NCBI GenBank assembly: GCA_943736015.1
Contig: OX031065.1
Location: forward strand, 24,938,427 to 25,002,426
Direction of reading: 5' to 3'
DNA: 64,000 bases
Origin: Tridacna crocea
Lineage: Eukaryota; Mollusca; Bivalvia; Cardiida; Cardiidae
The position numbers were made by a program, and so were the translations under genes. Under the pieces are notes generated by a model. The model saw only the letters and a program-made list of their open reading frames with translations. It did not search any database and was not told the DNA's origin. Shown in pieces: positions 55,501 to 62,260 of this stretch; position 1 is the stretch's first letter; the number at the start of each line of letters is the position of its first letter.

Positions 55501-58500
55501 CTTGTTGATTTCTATCAGAAACGCAGAGCGCGCACCGGTGTCCGTGGTATCAAATTACTCCATGGTAACGCACCGGCCCATAAATCCACTACGGTACAGG
55601 AATATCTGAAAGAATCTGGGCTCGATGTCTTAGATCATCCCCCATACAGCCCTGACCTGTCCCCCTGTGACTTTTGGCTGTTCCCAAGACTAAAGGAAAT
55701 GCTGGCAGGGCACCGTTTTGAATCCCATTGTGGTATAAGCAGTGCGGTCTACCAGTGTCTGCAACATATACCTAAAGAGGACTACCAGGCGGTGTTCCGG
55801 AAATGAGTAGATCGGTGTAAAATGTGTGTGGAGGCAGACGGGGCATATTTCGAAGGTCTTCGATAAATAAAATTTTGATATTTCAAGCGGTTTTAAAAAG
55901 ACCGCCCTACTCTATGAACTTAAAAAGTGTCCCTCGTAAACATACTCAGTTAGAAGTTTGTCTAGTTTTTTACGACTTTCCATGTTTGAGGTTTTGAGTC
56001 TTGCATCTAAGTTTGTTAGTTCATCCTCCAATTCCTTCTTTTTTGTCTCTAGCTTGTTCATCTCTTGTTTTAGAACGGTTTTCACTCCTGTGATTTCTGT
56101 TAGTTCATCCTGCAAACCCTTTTGTTCTGTCTCTAACTTCTTTTTCTCTTCTTCTAGTGCACTTTTCACTTGCTGTTCAGTGCGTAAATGTACATTAATT
56201 TCATCACTCTTTGCTTTGCAGTCATTTAAATCTGAAGTAACTTTGCTTGAATCATTTTTCAACTGATCATTGATGATCCCAAGTCTTTGTATTTCTACAG
56301 ATAATTGATCATACTTCTCTTTGTAAATGTTAATATCTGGAGAATTCTGTCTGTGAACACAAGAGGACAATAATAAAAAAATAATTTTTGCTACATTTAA
56401 AGTCCAAACCTTTACCTAACAATCCCAAGTTTTAACCACCATGGTGAAAGAGGCTTTTGAAAATATTGTGGGACAAGGAGGTAAAGGCATTTTCTCCAGT
56501 TCCAACAATGTTTTCTGAAACTTCACAGACAGACATTATCTTCACCAAATTTGGTGTCTGCAAATACTTTCAATTTGTACAAGTCTAAAATCTTGTCATG
56601 TGGTACAGGGTTAAGGCAGCAGAAAAGGGACACTGAGTGTGTGCTAACTTAGAACAGGTAAGTTTCAACAAATTTTCACATTTTCGCTTTCTCTGAAAAT
56701 AGAAATACACTTGGTCAGAACAGATTGTTTACCTAACTCTCAATTATACGACAAAATAATAGACTTGTCCAAATTCAAAGCATTTGCATTTGTAGAAAAC
56801 AACATAGGAAAAAAAAAACACATAAAAACTCTGCAACAGTGTATTAAACCCATAACTTATTTTTGATAATGTAGTCTAGTGCATTATCATTTTGGGGTCT
56901 TGAATCTGATTAACTTTCAGTCATGAGAATGAGATGCTAGAGAACCTTTTTTGCTTTCTGAAGCTAAATCTTTAGCCTGATACTAATGAAGTTTGTCTGA
57001 ATGTTTATCTCGTTGAACTCATGAAGATTGGTCAGAATGTTTGTCTCAATGATATCTCTGAAGCGTTTATTTGGTCATGTTGGGTTGAAGCTTAGGTAAC
57101 AAGGTCAAATGACCAAGTTTCATTACAATCAGTGCACACAAGGTTTTATTAAGATTTGACCCTGTAACCTACTTTTTGACCCAACATGACCCAATTTTAA
57201 TCATGTCGAGGATATGGCCACAACAAATGTTGTGATCTATGTTGTGATTAAGTTAACCCTTTCCCAAACAAGCCCTGGTTTTTACGTGTCTGCAGTAGAA
57301 GTCTTTTGAAAACTCTGTGGGAAAAGGAGAAATTCTCCTTTTCCCAGTGTTTTCTACCCTTTTTGAGAACTTTCTGCCATTTTCTCCAAATAAAAAATTG
57401 TCGTCTGCAAACTCCTTTGGTTTGGAAGGGTCCAAAATTTGTTGTTTGGGAGAGGGTTAAATGAATATCAGGCTGAAAATGTTGCCTATAGAGTGCACAC
57501 AAGATTTTTATAAGATTGGAACCTGTGACCTAATTTTTACCTGACATAACCTAATTTCAAACATGTCTTAGATATCATCAAGGCAAAGATTCTGACCATT
57601 TAATTCTTTACCACACGATAAAATTTCAGACTAGTCCAAATTGTAAGTCGGGATTGTGTGGTAAAGGGTTAAGAGGCTGACATTGTGCCCTCTAGAGTTC
57701 ACATATGGTTTTTCTATGATTTAGCCAATTGACCTGCATTTTAACTCGACATGACCATATCATGAACTTATCAAATCAAATATATCATTAAGACACACAA
57801 TCTGACTGAGTTTCATGTGTTTCAGGCTGAAAATGTAGCCTCCAGACAAGATTCTTTCTAACATTCTGCCGACTGACCTCTTTTTAAATAACATGACCCA
57901 ATTTTGAACTTGTCCAATATATCATCAAGAAAAACATTCTTACCAAGTTTGACTGACTCGTTACGAGCAATTTCTCCTTTTCCCACAGTGTTTTCAAAAG
58001 ACTTGTACTGCAGACACATAAAAACAAGGGCTTGTTAGGGAAATGGTTATATAACATGACCCAATTTTGAACTTGTCCAATATATCATCAAGAAAAACAT
58101 TCTTACCAAATTTCAGAGATATCATCAAGACAAACATTCTTACTGAGTAAATTCATAAGCAACCGACTAAAAATGTGGCCATGTTCTGTTAACCCATTAC
58201 CACACAATCCCTACTTTTGACACCTGAGAAAGAAGCCTTTAGAAAACATTGTGGGAAAAGAAGAAAACAATGGTAACCAGCATTTTCTCCTTTTCCCACA
58301 ATGTTTTATACCCTGCACAAAACAAATTTCAAATTTTCAGTCACTTTCATTGTGTTGTCCGCAAATGCTTTCAGTTTGGACAAACTTAAAATTTTGTCGT
58401 TTGGTAATGTGTTAAAAGCGGGCTTAACCCTTTCCCAAACAATCCCTGGTTTTTACAGGTCTGGAATAGTAGCCTTTTGAAAACATTGTGGGAAAAGGAG

Positions 58501-61500
58501 AAAACGCTGGTAACCAGCATTTTCTTCTTTTCCCACAATGTTTTCTACCCTATCATAGACAGAAATCATCTTTTCAGCAAGAGATGAATTGTCGTCTGCA
58601 AATGCTTTTAATTTGGTCTAGTCCAAAAGTTTGTCATTTGGGAAAGGGCTTAAAGCATCTGTGAAAAGTATCAACCCAGGACAGCCTGTGCAGTCAATTT
58701 TCTGCTTGTCAAAGGAGCAATGTACCTCATGATTTAGTCTGATGTAACACAAATATGGATGTAATGGGTGCACAAGATAGTTATGACTTGCCTGGTTACA
58801 TGGTTATGTATTTCAAGAGAAAAAGATGTCAAAAAAGTTAACCCTTTACTCCACTGATACTCATTTCTATGCATTGCTTGTAGGAGCTTTTGGAAAATAT
58901 TGTGGCAAAAGGTGAAAATTCCTTGTGACGAGCAATTTCACCTTTTGCCACAATGTTTTCTATGCTTTCAAAAGGTGTCATATACACATAAGAAACGGCT
59001 TCATCCTTGCTGTTATTTAGGGTCAATTAGAAATACCATAGAATTGCCTTATGGGGTAAAAGGTTAACACACAAACTCATGACTTACACTTGGCCATGAC
59101 ATAAGGTTGCTTAGAAGCAAACTCATATAGTTTTGTGAAATACTTACGGATACATGAGTAAAAAGGCTATAAACAATACCAAAATTATCACCAAGCCAGT
59201 AAGTCCATATTGCAAGTTCTTCTTACTCTTTAACCTTCAAAGAAGAAAAACAGAAATAACTTTTGATAATTTATAAATATATGCCAGCAGAATTATACAG
59301 GTCACATCAGAATAATGCCTGCATTACTTGCACTAACTTTCACACGTACATTTCCCAAAATAAACTGCTGATTAACTCATTACCATATAATCCCTACTTT
59401 TGACGCCCCTGTGAAAGAAGCCTTTAGAAAACATTGTGGGAAAAGGAGAAAATGATGGTAACCAGCATTTTCTCCTTTTCCAACCATGTTTTCTACCCTT
59501 CACAAAACAAATTTCAAATTTTGGTTTCAAGACAGTTCCTCGACAAGACAGTTCCCCAACACGTCTTTTGGAAACAGTTCCCAAACAAAATTGAAGACAG
59601 TTCCCTGACACTTTTGGAGACAGTTCCCCGACACATTCATTATTATCAAACTTGATTTTCATCTAAATTTATCATCGCTATTTATAACTTTTAACCTACT
59701 ACCACTCAATCCCTACTTTTGACGCCCCTGGAAAAGAAGACTTTTGAAAACATTGTGGGAAAAGGAGAAAATGCTGGTAACCAGCATTTTCTCCTTTTCC
59801 CACAGTGTTTTCTACCCTTCCCAGAACAAATTTCAATTTTTCAGTCACCTTTATTTTGTCGTCTGCAAATGCTTTCAATTTGAACCAGTCTAAAATTTTG
59901 TCGTTTGGTAATGAGTTAAGGAAAGGAAATGGGGGGTGTTGTACTTGTGAAAGGATTGTGAATAATGGAGAGTATTTCTCCTTTTTTAGATTATTATAGA
60001 TGATCACTCAGTTCAGATATGATACCTTCGCCGTTGTGCAGATCAGAATATTATTACGTGTGTTATATGAATGTGTATTTGATTCCTAAACAAATCCTTA
60101 TCTCAGTGTTGGATTTAAAATACATATGCATCTAGGTTTAGAGCATTTTTTTACATCTCTTACTGTTTCTTACCCAAAAACTAAACTAACCCACTAGTAA
60201 TGTAATGGATAATATGAATGTAGATCCCCTTTATGTTGTGCCTTTATGGACAGTAGTAATATGACAGTTATACAGTCCAACAAAATCAACAAAAAGTTTC
60301 AGTGTTTATCTTTATTCAAGAAATTTATAGCACATACATTACACGAGTTATACATATTACAATTGCATTTCAGAACCCAACACACACCTCACACTTCGCA
60401 GGCTTGTTCTTGTAGCAGAACTACATGCCATTAAAGACAGTTTACACAGCAATCATACACAATTAATGGAAACTTGAAAGGTTGCCGGCAATTAAACCAA
60501 TCATTATTACAAACACCCAATCATGGCAACAAACAGTCTAATCACAATATATCGACATCCTCAGTTGGGCATAATACACAATTTGATAATCGTCAAAGTT
60601 GAAATTTACTTCCATCATTTGAAATAAATGTCTATAAAAAATATTTAAAGAAAAAATACCAAACCTATTCAATATACTAATAATAAAAGTGTTGGGGAAC
60701 TGTCTTCAAAAGTGTCGGAGAACTGTCTTCAAAAGTGTCGGGGAACTGTCTCGAAAAGCCGTGTCGGGGAACTGTCTTGTCGAGGATTTGTCTTGTTCCC
60801 TCAAATTTTCAGTCACTTTTATTTTGTTGTCTGCAAAATAATGCTTTCAATTTGGACCAGTCTAAAATATTGTCATTTGGTAATGGGTTAATAAACTCCT
60901 TCCCCAAAAGAAAATAAGACTTTTGTAAAACATTTTGGTTTTCCTTTTTTTGTTGAAAATTTTAATTATGGAAAAAATTACACTTCAATATGTTATGTAT
61001 CAAATCATTTATATATTTCAGTCTGATCTGATTAATGCTCAGCTACAAATGGTATAGACTAAACCATAGATGTTAACCCTTTCCCAAACGACAAATTTTA
61101 GACTCTCCCAAACTGAAAGAGTTTTCAGACGACAATTTTAACTTTCATAAGAATGGCAGAAAATTATCTGAAGGGGCAGAAAACACTGTGGGAAAAGGAG
61201 AAATTGCTCGTTACGAGCAATTTCTCCTTTTCCCACAGTGTTTTCTAAAGACTTGTACTGCAGACACGTAAAAACCAGGGCTTGTTTGGGCATGGGTTAA
61301 TATATGAACAAAATTACATGAAGTTAGCACACTTACCTGTTTTCCAGATCAATTTTTCCATCTACTAGAATTCCTATGTCATCTTCCAGTTTGCCTATAG
61401 TAGCTTTGAGCTCTTCCTTTTCCTCCGGAAGTTTTCTGTCCCTTAAACCTTCAGACTCCGAGAATGGTCTTCTTCCAAGTTCTACATTCTGTCTGGCAAT

Positions 61501-61609
61501 TGTGATATCTCTTTCCTCAATTTCCTTTTGTAAATCTTTTATTTGAGAATCCTTAGCCTTAACTTGGTCTCTAAGCTGTTCAATGTTGACTGTCAAATCT
61601 TCAAATCTC
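43261..61609 (-). CDS. Mieap_C (mitochondria-eating protein/SPATA18-like) protein with a membrane segment, 3' seven exons
   Basis: In minus order 61609-61337, 59234-59148, 56350-55946, 53337-53148, 50186-50085, 45984-45874 and 43551-43261 join in phase to 485 codons and a stop. Residues 1-90 are coiled coil (VNIEQLRDQVKAKDSQIKDL). A hydrophobic segment GLTGLVIILVLFIAFLLMY spans about 101-119. A long coiled coil runs about 130-255 (LETEQKGLQDELTEITGVK). The C-terminal domain at about 320-485 has EIRQKCAWRMLDSVAKE, SCVSLCWKTN, YIDFSEPG, DYVVWPPMYV and MIAKGIAE. That pattern I read as Mieap_C, known from vertebrate SPATA18, which acts in mitochondrial quality control. The membrane segment between coiled coils is unexpected for SPATA18. 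The first exons lie beyond the right edge; 61.6-64 kb shows no further exon. Confidence 0.78.
43584..43811 (+). mobile_element. H3 MITE, full length
   Basis: TTAA at 43584-43587 and 43808-43811. Ends CCCTTTACTCCATAGATACT and GCCTTATGGAGTAAAGGG. Stem arms carry GTGGCAAAAGGTG and CACCTTTTGTCAC, differing from H1 on both sides. Diverged relatives fill 43850-44180. Confidence 0.85.
44358..44590 (+). mobile_element. H1 MITE, + orientation, diverged, with a duplicated left arm
   Basis: CCTTTACAACACAATCACAA, a worn arm at 44419 (ATATTGTGGGATATG), then a second arm (ATATTGTGGAAAAGGGG) that pairs with CCTTTTTCAACAATG. Confidence 0.6.
44600..44829 (-). mobile_element. H1 MITE, - orientation
   Basis: TTAA at 44600-44603; right end GTGTGGTAAACAGTTCAA (TTAA lost). 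Hairpin loop GCTGGTACCCAGC with one change. Confidence 0.8.
44918..45375 (+). mobile_element. tRNA-derived SINE interrupted by an H1 MITE
   Basis: GTGTGGCTCTGAGTGAAAGA, then box B-like CCTGGGTTCAAGAC, then TTAA and the MITE. It resumes at CCCCTGGGGTTCTTTTGGGG and ends in TGGCGTAAAACACCATTCAA and ATCAATCAAATAAAA, a typical SINE tail. Confidence 0.75.
44980..45209 (+). mobile_element. H1 MITE, + orientation, inserted in a SINE
   Basis: TTAA at 44980-44983 and 45206-45209; hairpin with one or two mismatches. The SINE continues on both sides, so the order of insertion is clear. Confidence 0.9.
45620..45841 (+). mobile_element. H1 MITE, + orientation
   Basis: TTAA at 45620-45623 and 45838-45841. 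Hairpin with several changes (GCATTGTGGGAAAAGAAG / CTTTTGCCTCAATG). It lies 32 nt from the donor of the Mieap-like exon at 45874. Confidence 0.83.
45874..45984 (-). CDS. Mieap-like gene exon
   Basis: Minus-strand acceptor ATTTACATAG, donor GCAAAG/gtaata, phase 0 both sides. It encodes GGKIPVFVNSTLSMFDLKNF then YEIRQKCAWRMLDSVAK. Confidence 0.88.
46350..47008 (-). repeat. About 145-bp tandem array, left part
   Basis: The motif around TGTGGCCTCTAGAGCATACA recurs at about 46415, 46563, 46705, 46851 and 46996. GACCTAGTTTTTGACCTGAC and ATCAAGACAAACATTCTGAC recur in each unit. It continues at 48720 after the inserted element. Confidence 0.8.
47009..48676 (-). mobile_element. Hairpin-capped element with seven about 166-bp units, inserted in the 145-bp array
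   Basis: Begins AACAAGAGGACCATGATGGT (reverse of the usual tail) and ends GAGCACTTTGTGCTCAGGTG then AGCTT (reverse of the usual head). GAGGTCCACTAGGAG-like motifs lie at about 47364, 47530, 47695, 47862, 48028, 48194 and 48360. The head module shares GGTTGCCATGGCAACC with the 12291 and 26190 elements. Confidence 0.85.
48720..49450 (-). repeat. About 145-bp tandem array, right part
   Basis: Continuation of the 46350 array: TTGGACTGAAAATTTGACAT (48776), ACAGAAAATGTGGCTTCTAG (48918), CCAAAAATGTGGCCTCTAGA (49056), and a last partial unit ending TAGAGCATACACAAGG at about 49447. Confidence 0.8.
49767..50075 (+). mobile_element. H1 MITE, + orientation, with its right half in tandem
   Basis: TTAA at 49767-49770 and 50072-50075. 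The left arm is deleted; CAGCATTTTCTCCTTTTCCC through CTTTCAATTTGG occurs twice, at 49832 and 49938 (106-bp period). It ends 9 nt from the donor of the Mieap-like exon at 50085. Confidence 0.87.
50085..50186 (-). CDS. Mieap-like gene exon
   Basis: Minus-strand acceptor TTTCATATACAG, donor GCAGAG/gtaagt, phase 0 both sides. It encodes AAHTMTEKYSKRHIESMNTS then ITSLQIDKPDASAE. Oppositely oriented H1 copies lie 9 nt and 170 nt away. Confidence 0.87.
50357..50584 (-). mobile_element. H1 MITE, - orientation, first of a back-to-back pair
   Basis: TTAA at 50357-50360 and 50581-50584; stem with one deletion and right arm CCTACAGTG. Only four bases separate it from the next copy; the junction is TTAATTAATTAA. 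Confidence 0.88.
50589..50817 (-). mobile_element. H1 MITE, - orientation, second of the pair
   Basis: TTAA at 50589-50592 and 50814-50817, again followed by TTAATTAA. Same orientation as its neighbour, so the two are separate insertions in a TTAA-rich target, or a tandem copy. Confidence 0.9.
51157..51190. repeat. Dispersed palindromic motif AGATCAGAC..GTCTGATCT
   Basis: AAGATCAGACAGCACAGAAC then ATGCAGTCTGATCT, in an intron of the Mieap-like gene. Confidence 0.6.
51254..51496 (+). mobile_element. H1/H2 MITE, + orientation
   Basis: TTAA at 51254-51257, left end CCCTTTCCGAAACAATCCCT (H2-like). The hairpin has two or three changes and the right end GTTTAGTAACGGATAA is decayed. Confidence 0.82.
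51725..51953 (+). mobile_element. H1 MITE, + orientation, full length
   Basis: TTAA at 51725-51728 and 51950-51953; stem of the CACTGTGGG / CCCACAGTG form, perfect. One of the youngest-looking copies. Confidence 0.92.
52145..52374 (+). mobile_element. H2-ended MITE, + orientation, full length
   Basis: TTAA at 52145-52148 and 52371-52374; ends CCCTTTCCAAAACAATCC and TTTGGGAAAGGG; stem TTGTAGG / CCTACAA paired. Confidence 0.9.
52558..52890 (+). repeat. 50-bp direct repeat flanking an H1 MITE
   Basis: TTAATGTTTGCCCTAGGGCC..GTGGAAAATTTCAATACAGAG (52558-52608) recurs after the MITE as TTAATGTTTGCCCTAGAGCC..CAGTACAGAG (52840-52889), with about three differences. This is far longer than the 4-bp TTAA duplication. 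Confidence 0.85.
52609..52843 (+). mobile_element. H1 MITE, + orientation, between direct repeats
   Basis: TTAA at 52609-52612 and 52840-52843; stem with a few mismatches (GGAAAAAATGC, TTTACCCCCAATG). Confidence 0.86.
52917..53127 (-). mobile_element. Family B MITE, left end incomplete
   Basis: AAAAGGGGCATTCGGATAAA to CACTTTACGCAAATGTCCAA and ATGCCCCTCTTCGCGTGTTG; the right inverted end is intact. It stops about 20 nt from the donor of the Mieap-like exon at 53148. Confidence 0.75.
53148..53337 (-). CDS. Mieap-like gene exon
   Basis: Minus-strand acceptor ATTTTTCCCAG, donor CTCAAG/gtcaag (a weak donor), phase 2 in, phase 0 out. It encodes LSECRTINDKDRVTESDLEP, FRTIYEQHYTMAIDELEEQH and VKETVQKFLDILK. 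Confidence 0.85.
53366..53582 (+). mobile_element. H1 MITE, + orientation
   Basis: TTAA at 53366-53369 and 53579-53582; left arm shortened (GTGGGTAAAAGTAACCAGC). It starts 28 nt upstream of a Mieap-like acceptor. Confidence 0.86.
54074..54230 (+). mobile_element. H3 MITE, left part missing
   Basis: Starts near the loop (AACGAGAAATTTCACCTTTT) and runs through GTGTCATTTACACATAAGAA to GCCTTATGGGGTAAAGGGTT. A very diverged H1 piece follows (about 54303-54520). Confidence 0.7.
54610..55936 (+). mobile_element. Mariner transposon, 1327 bp
   Basis: TIRs TGAGGGACACTTTTTAAGTT and the reverse of the right end CGAGGGACACTTTTTAAGTT extend about 28 bp with one or two mismatches. TA is duplicated at 54608-54609 and 55937-55938. 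Length and design fit mariner. It sits in the intron after the long coiled-coil exon of the Mieap-like gene, antisense to it, only 9 nt into the intron. Confidence 0.93.
54803..55806 (+). pseudogene. Mariner transposase, inactivated
   Basis: From ATG at 54803 the frame meets TAG at 54854-54856, and the homologous sequence continues in a different frame from about 54855, so there is an early frameshift. The rest is open to 55806, with a helix-turn-helix region, VTGDETWIYHF (first catalytic Asp) and PPYSPDLSPCDFWLFP (third). The second catalytic position, normally HDNA, reads HGNA, with 34 residues before the last Asp as in DD34D enzymes. The loss of this Asp alone should abolish cutting. Confidence 0.92.
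55946..56350 (-). CDS. Mieap-like gene, long coiled-coil exon
   Basis: Minus-strand acceptor TTGTGTTCACAG, donor AACTGA/gtatgt, phase 2 in and out. Heptad-like, Lys/Glu-rich: IYKEKYDQLSVEIQRLGIIN, EEEKKKLETEQKGLQDELTE. The donor keeps nine intron bases before the mariner starts. Confidence 0.88.
56408..56614 (+). mobile_element. H1 MITE, + orientation, diverged
   Basis: CCTTTACCTAACAATCCCAA, worn hairpin (GGGACAAGGAGG / CTCCAGTTCCAAC), TTAA 56611-56614. A loose - fragment follows at about 56736-56810. Confidence 0.7.
57253..57460 (+). mobile_element. H2 MITE with shortened hairpin
   Basis: TTAA at 57253-57256 and 57457-57460. The stem tip is gone: GGGAAAAGGAGAAATTCTCC then TTTTCCCAGTG, leaving a hairpin without the GCTGG/CCAGC part. 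Confidence 0.85.
57600..57672 (-). mobile_element. Minimal 73-bp H1 derivative
   Basis: TTAA at 57600-57603 and 57669-57672. It keeps the left 47 bases (TTAATTCTTTACCACACGAT..) and the right end GGGATTGTGTGGTAAAGGG; everything between, including the hairpin, is missing. Confidence 0.85.
58189..58415 (+). mobile_element. H1 MITE, + orientation, full length
   Basis: TTAA at 58189-58192 and 58412-58415; stem with a few changes near the loop (GAAAACAATGGTAACCAGC). Confidence 0.88.
58424..58653 (+). mobile_element. H2-ended MITE, + orientation, full length
   Basis: TTAA at 58424-58427 and 58650-58653, 8 bp after the previous copy. It closely resembles the copy at 52145 over GGTCTGGAATAGTAGCC and CAGAAATCATCTTTTCAGC. 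Confidence 0.88.
58838..59067 (+). mobile_element. H3 MITE, full length
   Basis: TTAA at 58838-58841 and 59064-59067. Stem GTGGCAAAAGGTGAAAATTC / GAGCAATTTCACCTTTTGCC, nearly perfect. Confidence 0.87.
59148..59234 (-). CDS. Mieap-like gene, membrane-segment exon
   Basis: Minus-strand acceptor CTTCTTTGAAG, donor TATCC/gtaagt, phase 2 in and out. It encodes KSKKNLQY followed by GLTGLVIILVLFIAFLLMY: Lys-flanked and uniformly hydrophobic, a convincing single membrane span. Confidence 0.82.
59523..60800. mobile_element. 1278-bp element with terminal repeats made of tandem 23-mers
   Basis: TCAAATTTT is duplicated on both sides (59514-59522, 60801-60809): a 9-bp target duplication in a known MITE sequence. 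The left end GGTTTCAAGACAGTTCCTCG and the reverse of the right end GGGAACAAGACAAATCCTCG start inverted repeats of about 115 bp. These consist of units like GACAGTTCCCCGACACTTTT. The 9-bp duplication suggests Mutator-like, by inference. No coding capacity; it holds another H1 MITE. Confidence 0.87.
59691..59919 (+). mobile_element. H1 MITE nested in the 1.28-kb element
   Basis: TTAA at 59691-59694 and 59916-59919; hairpin with one mismatch. It is the innermost of three nested insertions. After it, 59920-60690 is AT-rich with no recognisable gene. Confidence 0.9.
61073..61300 (-). mobile_element. H2 MITE, - orientation, full length
   Basis: TTAA at 61073-61076 and 61297-61300; perfect stem with GAGAAATTGCTCG / CGAGCAATTTCTC. 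It ends 36 nt from the donor of the Mieap-like exon at 61337. Confidence 0.9.
61337..61609 (-). CDS. Mieap-like gene, first exon in window (coiled coil)
   Basis: Minus-strand acceptor TATCATACAG, donor GAAAACAG/gtaagt, phase 2 in and out. It encodes RFEDLTVNIEQLRDQVKAKD, KDLQKEIEERDITIARQNVE and EEKEELKATIGKLEDDIGIL, a charged coiled coil. Upstream exons lie outside the window. Confidence 0.83.
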
Positions 61610-61817
61610 CTGTATGATACAATATATTTTTAACCAGTGTTATTCTTTCAATATTTTCTTCTATGCTGACATTCAGAAACAAGGCTTTTGCGCTATATGT
61701 AGTGTAGGAAAGGAGAAAATCCTGAGTACAATTTCTCCTATTGCTACAATGATTTCTAGCTTTTTTCTACCCCTTAAAAGACAAATTCAATCATTTGAAC
61801 TACATGTATATGTTATA

Positions 61818-61905
61818 AGAGCTCCAGATAAGAGGGAGTGATGTTATACTAGTCGTTATTCCTCTTTGAAACCCTATGGTGTGGGTACTCATTAGAATCA
61901 TCTCA
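61818..61905 (+). mobile_element. Family G MITE, left part
   Basis: GCTCCAGATAAGAGGGAGTG and CCCTATGGTGTGGGTACTCA match the left part of 41385. A very worn H1 copy precedes it at about 61660-61800. Confidence 0.6.
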
Positions 61906-62031
61906 ATGAAGCCAGGTCAGGTCAGTCCAAGCAGGATGATGTGGGTCAAAACTTTTTGTCTTTAAAAAATTTTCTGCATGTCCAAGGACCAGTTTACCAT
62001 CATGATTTAGACTGTAGTTAGACAAAATTGA

Positions 62032-62260
62032 TTAACCCTTTACCACACAATGCCGACTTTTGATGCTCCTGGAAAAGAAGCCTTTTGAAAACATTGAGGG
62101 AAAAGAAGAAAATGCTGGTAACCAGCATTTTTTCCTTTTCCCAAAATGTTTCCTACTCTATCAAAGAAAAATTACACCATTTGAGCCACAACGAAATTGT
62201 CATCTGCAAATGCTTTCGATTTCGATAAAGCTAAAAATTTGCCATCTGGCACAAGGTTAA
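62032..62260 (+). mobile_element. H1 MITE, + orientation, full length
   Basis: TTAA at 62032-62035 and 62257-62260; stem with a few changes (GAGGGAAAAGAAG / TTTTCCCAAAATG). Loose H1 pieces follow at 62455-62520 and about 62750-62870. Confidence 0.85.

Larger units (their letters stand above)
56990..58185. repeat. About 145-bp tandem units with MITEs inserted
   Basis: ACATGACCCAATTTTGAACT, ATATCATCAAGA and GGCTGAAAATGTAGCCTCC recur, as in the 46-49 kb array. The 57253 and 57600 MITEs and an H2 right half (57957-58050) interrupt it. The stretch ATAACATGACCC..CATTCTTACCAA is present twice, on both sides of the H2 piece. Confidence 0.7.
59373..60891 (+). mobile_element. H1 MITE, + orientation, split by a 1.28-kb element
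   Basis: Left part 59373-59522 (TTAACTCATTACC through hairpin to AACAAATTTCAAATTTT). Right part 60801-60891 (TCAAATTTTCAGTCACTTTT to TAATGGGTTAA). Together they make a normal copy. Confidence 0.88.

Noticed and set aside
54886-55806. Active mariner transposase
   Set aside because: The long frame lacks the true N-terminus because of a frameshift/stop, and the second catalytic Asp is Gly.
816-62260. Dozens of 60-100 codon frames containing variants of FENIVGKGENAGNQHFLLFPQCF
   Set aside because: They are translations of the MITE hairpin, appear on both strands and in different frames, and are ended by element boundaries. They are not genes.
788-62260. Repeated palindromes could suggest a CRISPR array or attenuators
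   Set aside because: Spacing is irregular, copies carry TTAA duplications and occur in both orientations, and the host genes have introns. They are MITEs in a eukaryote.
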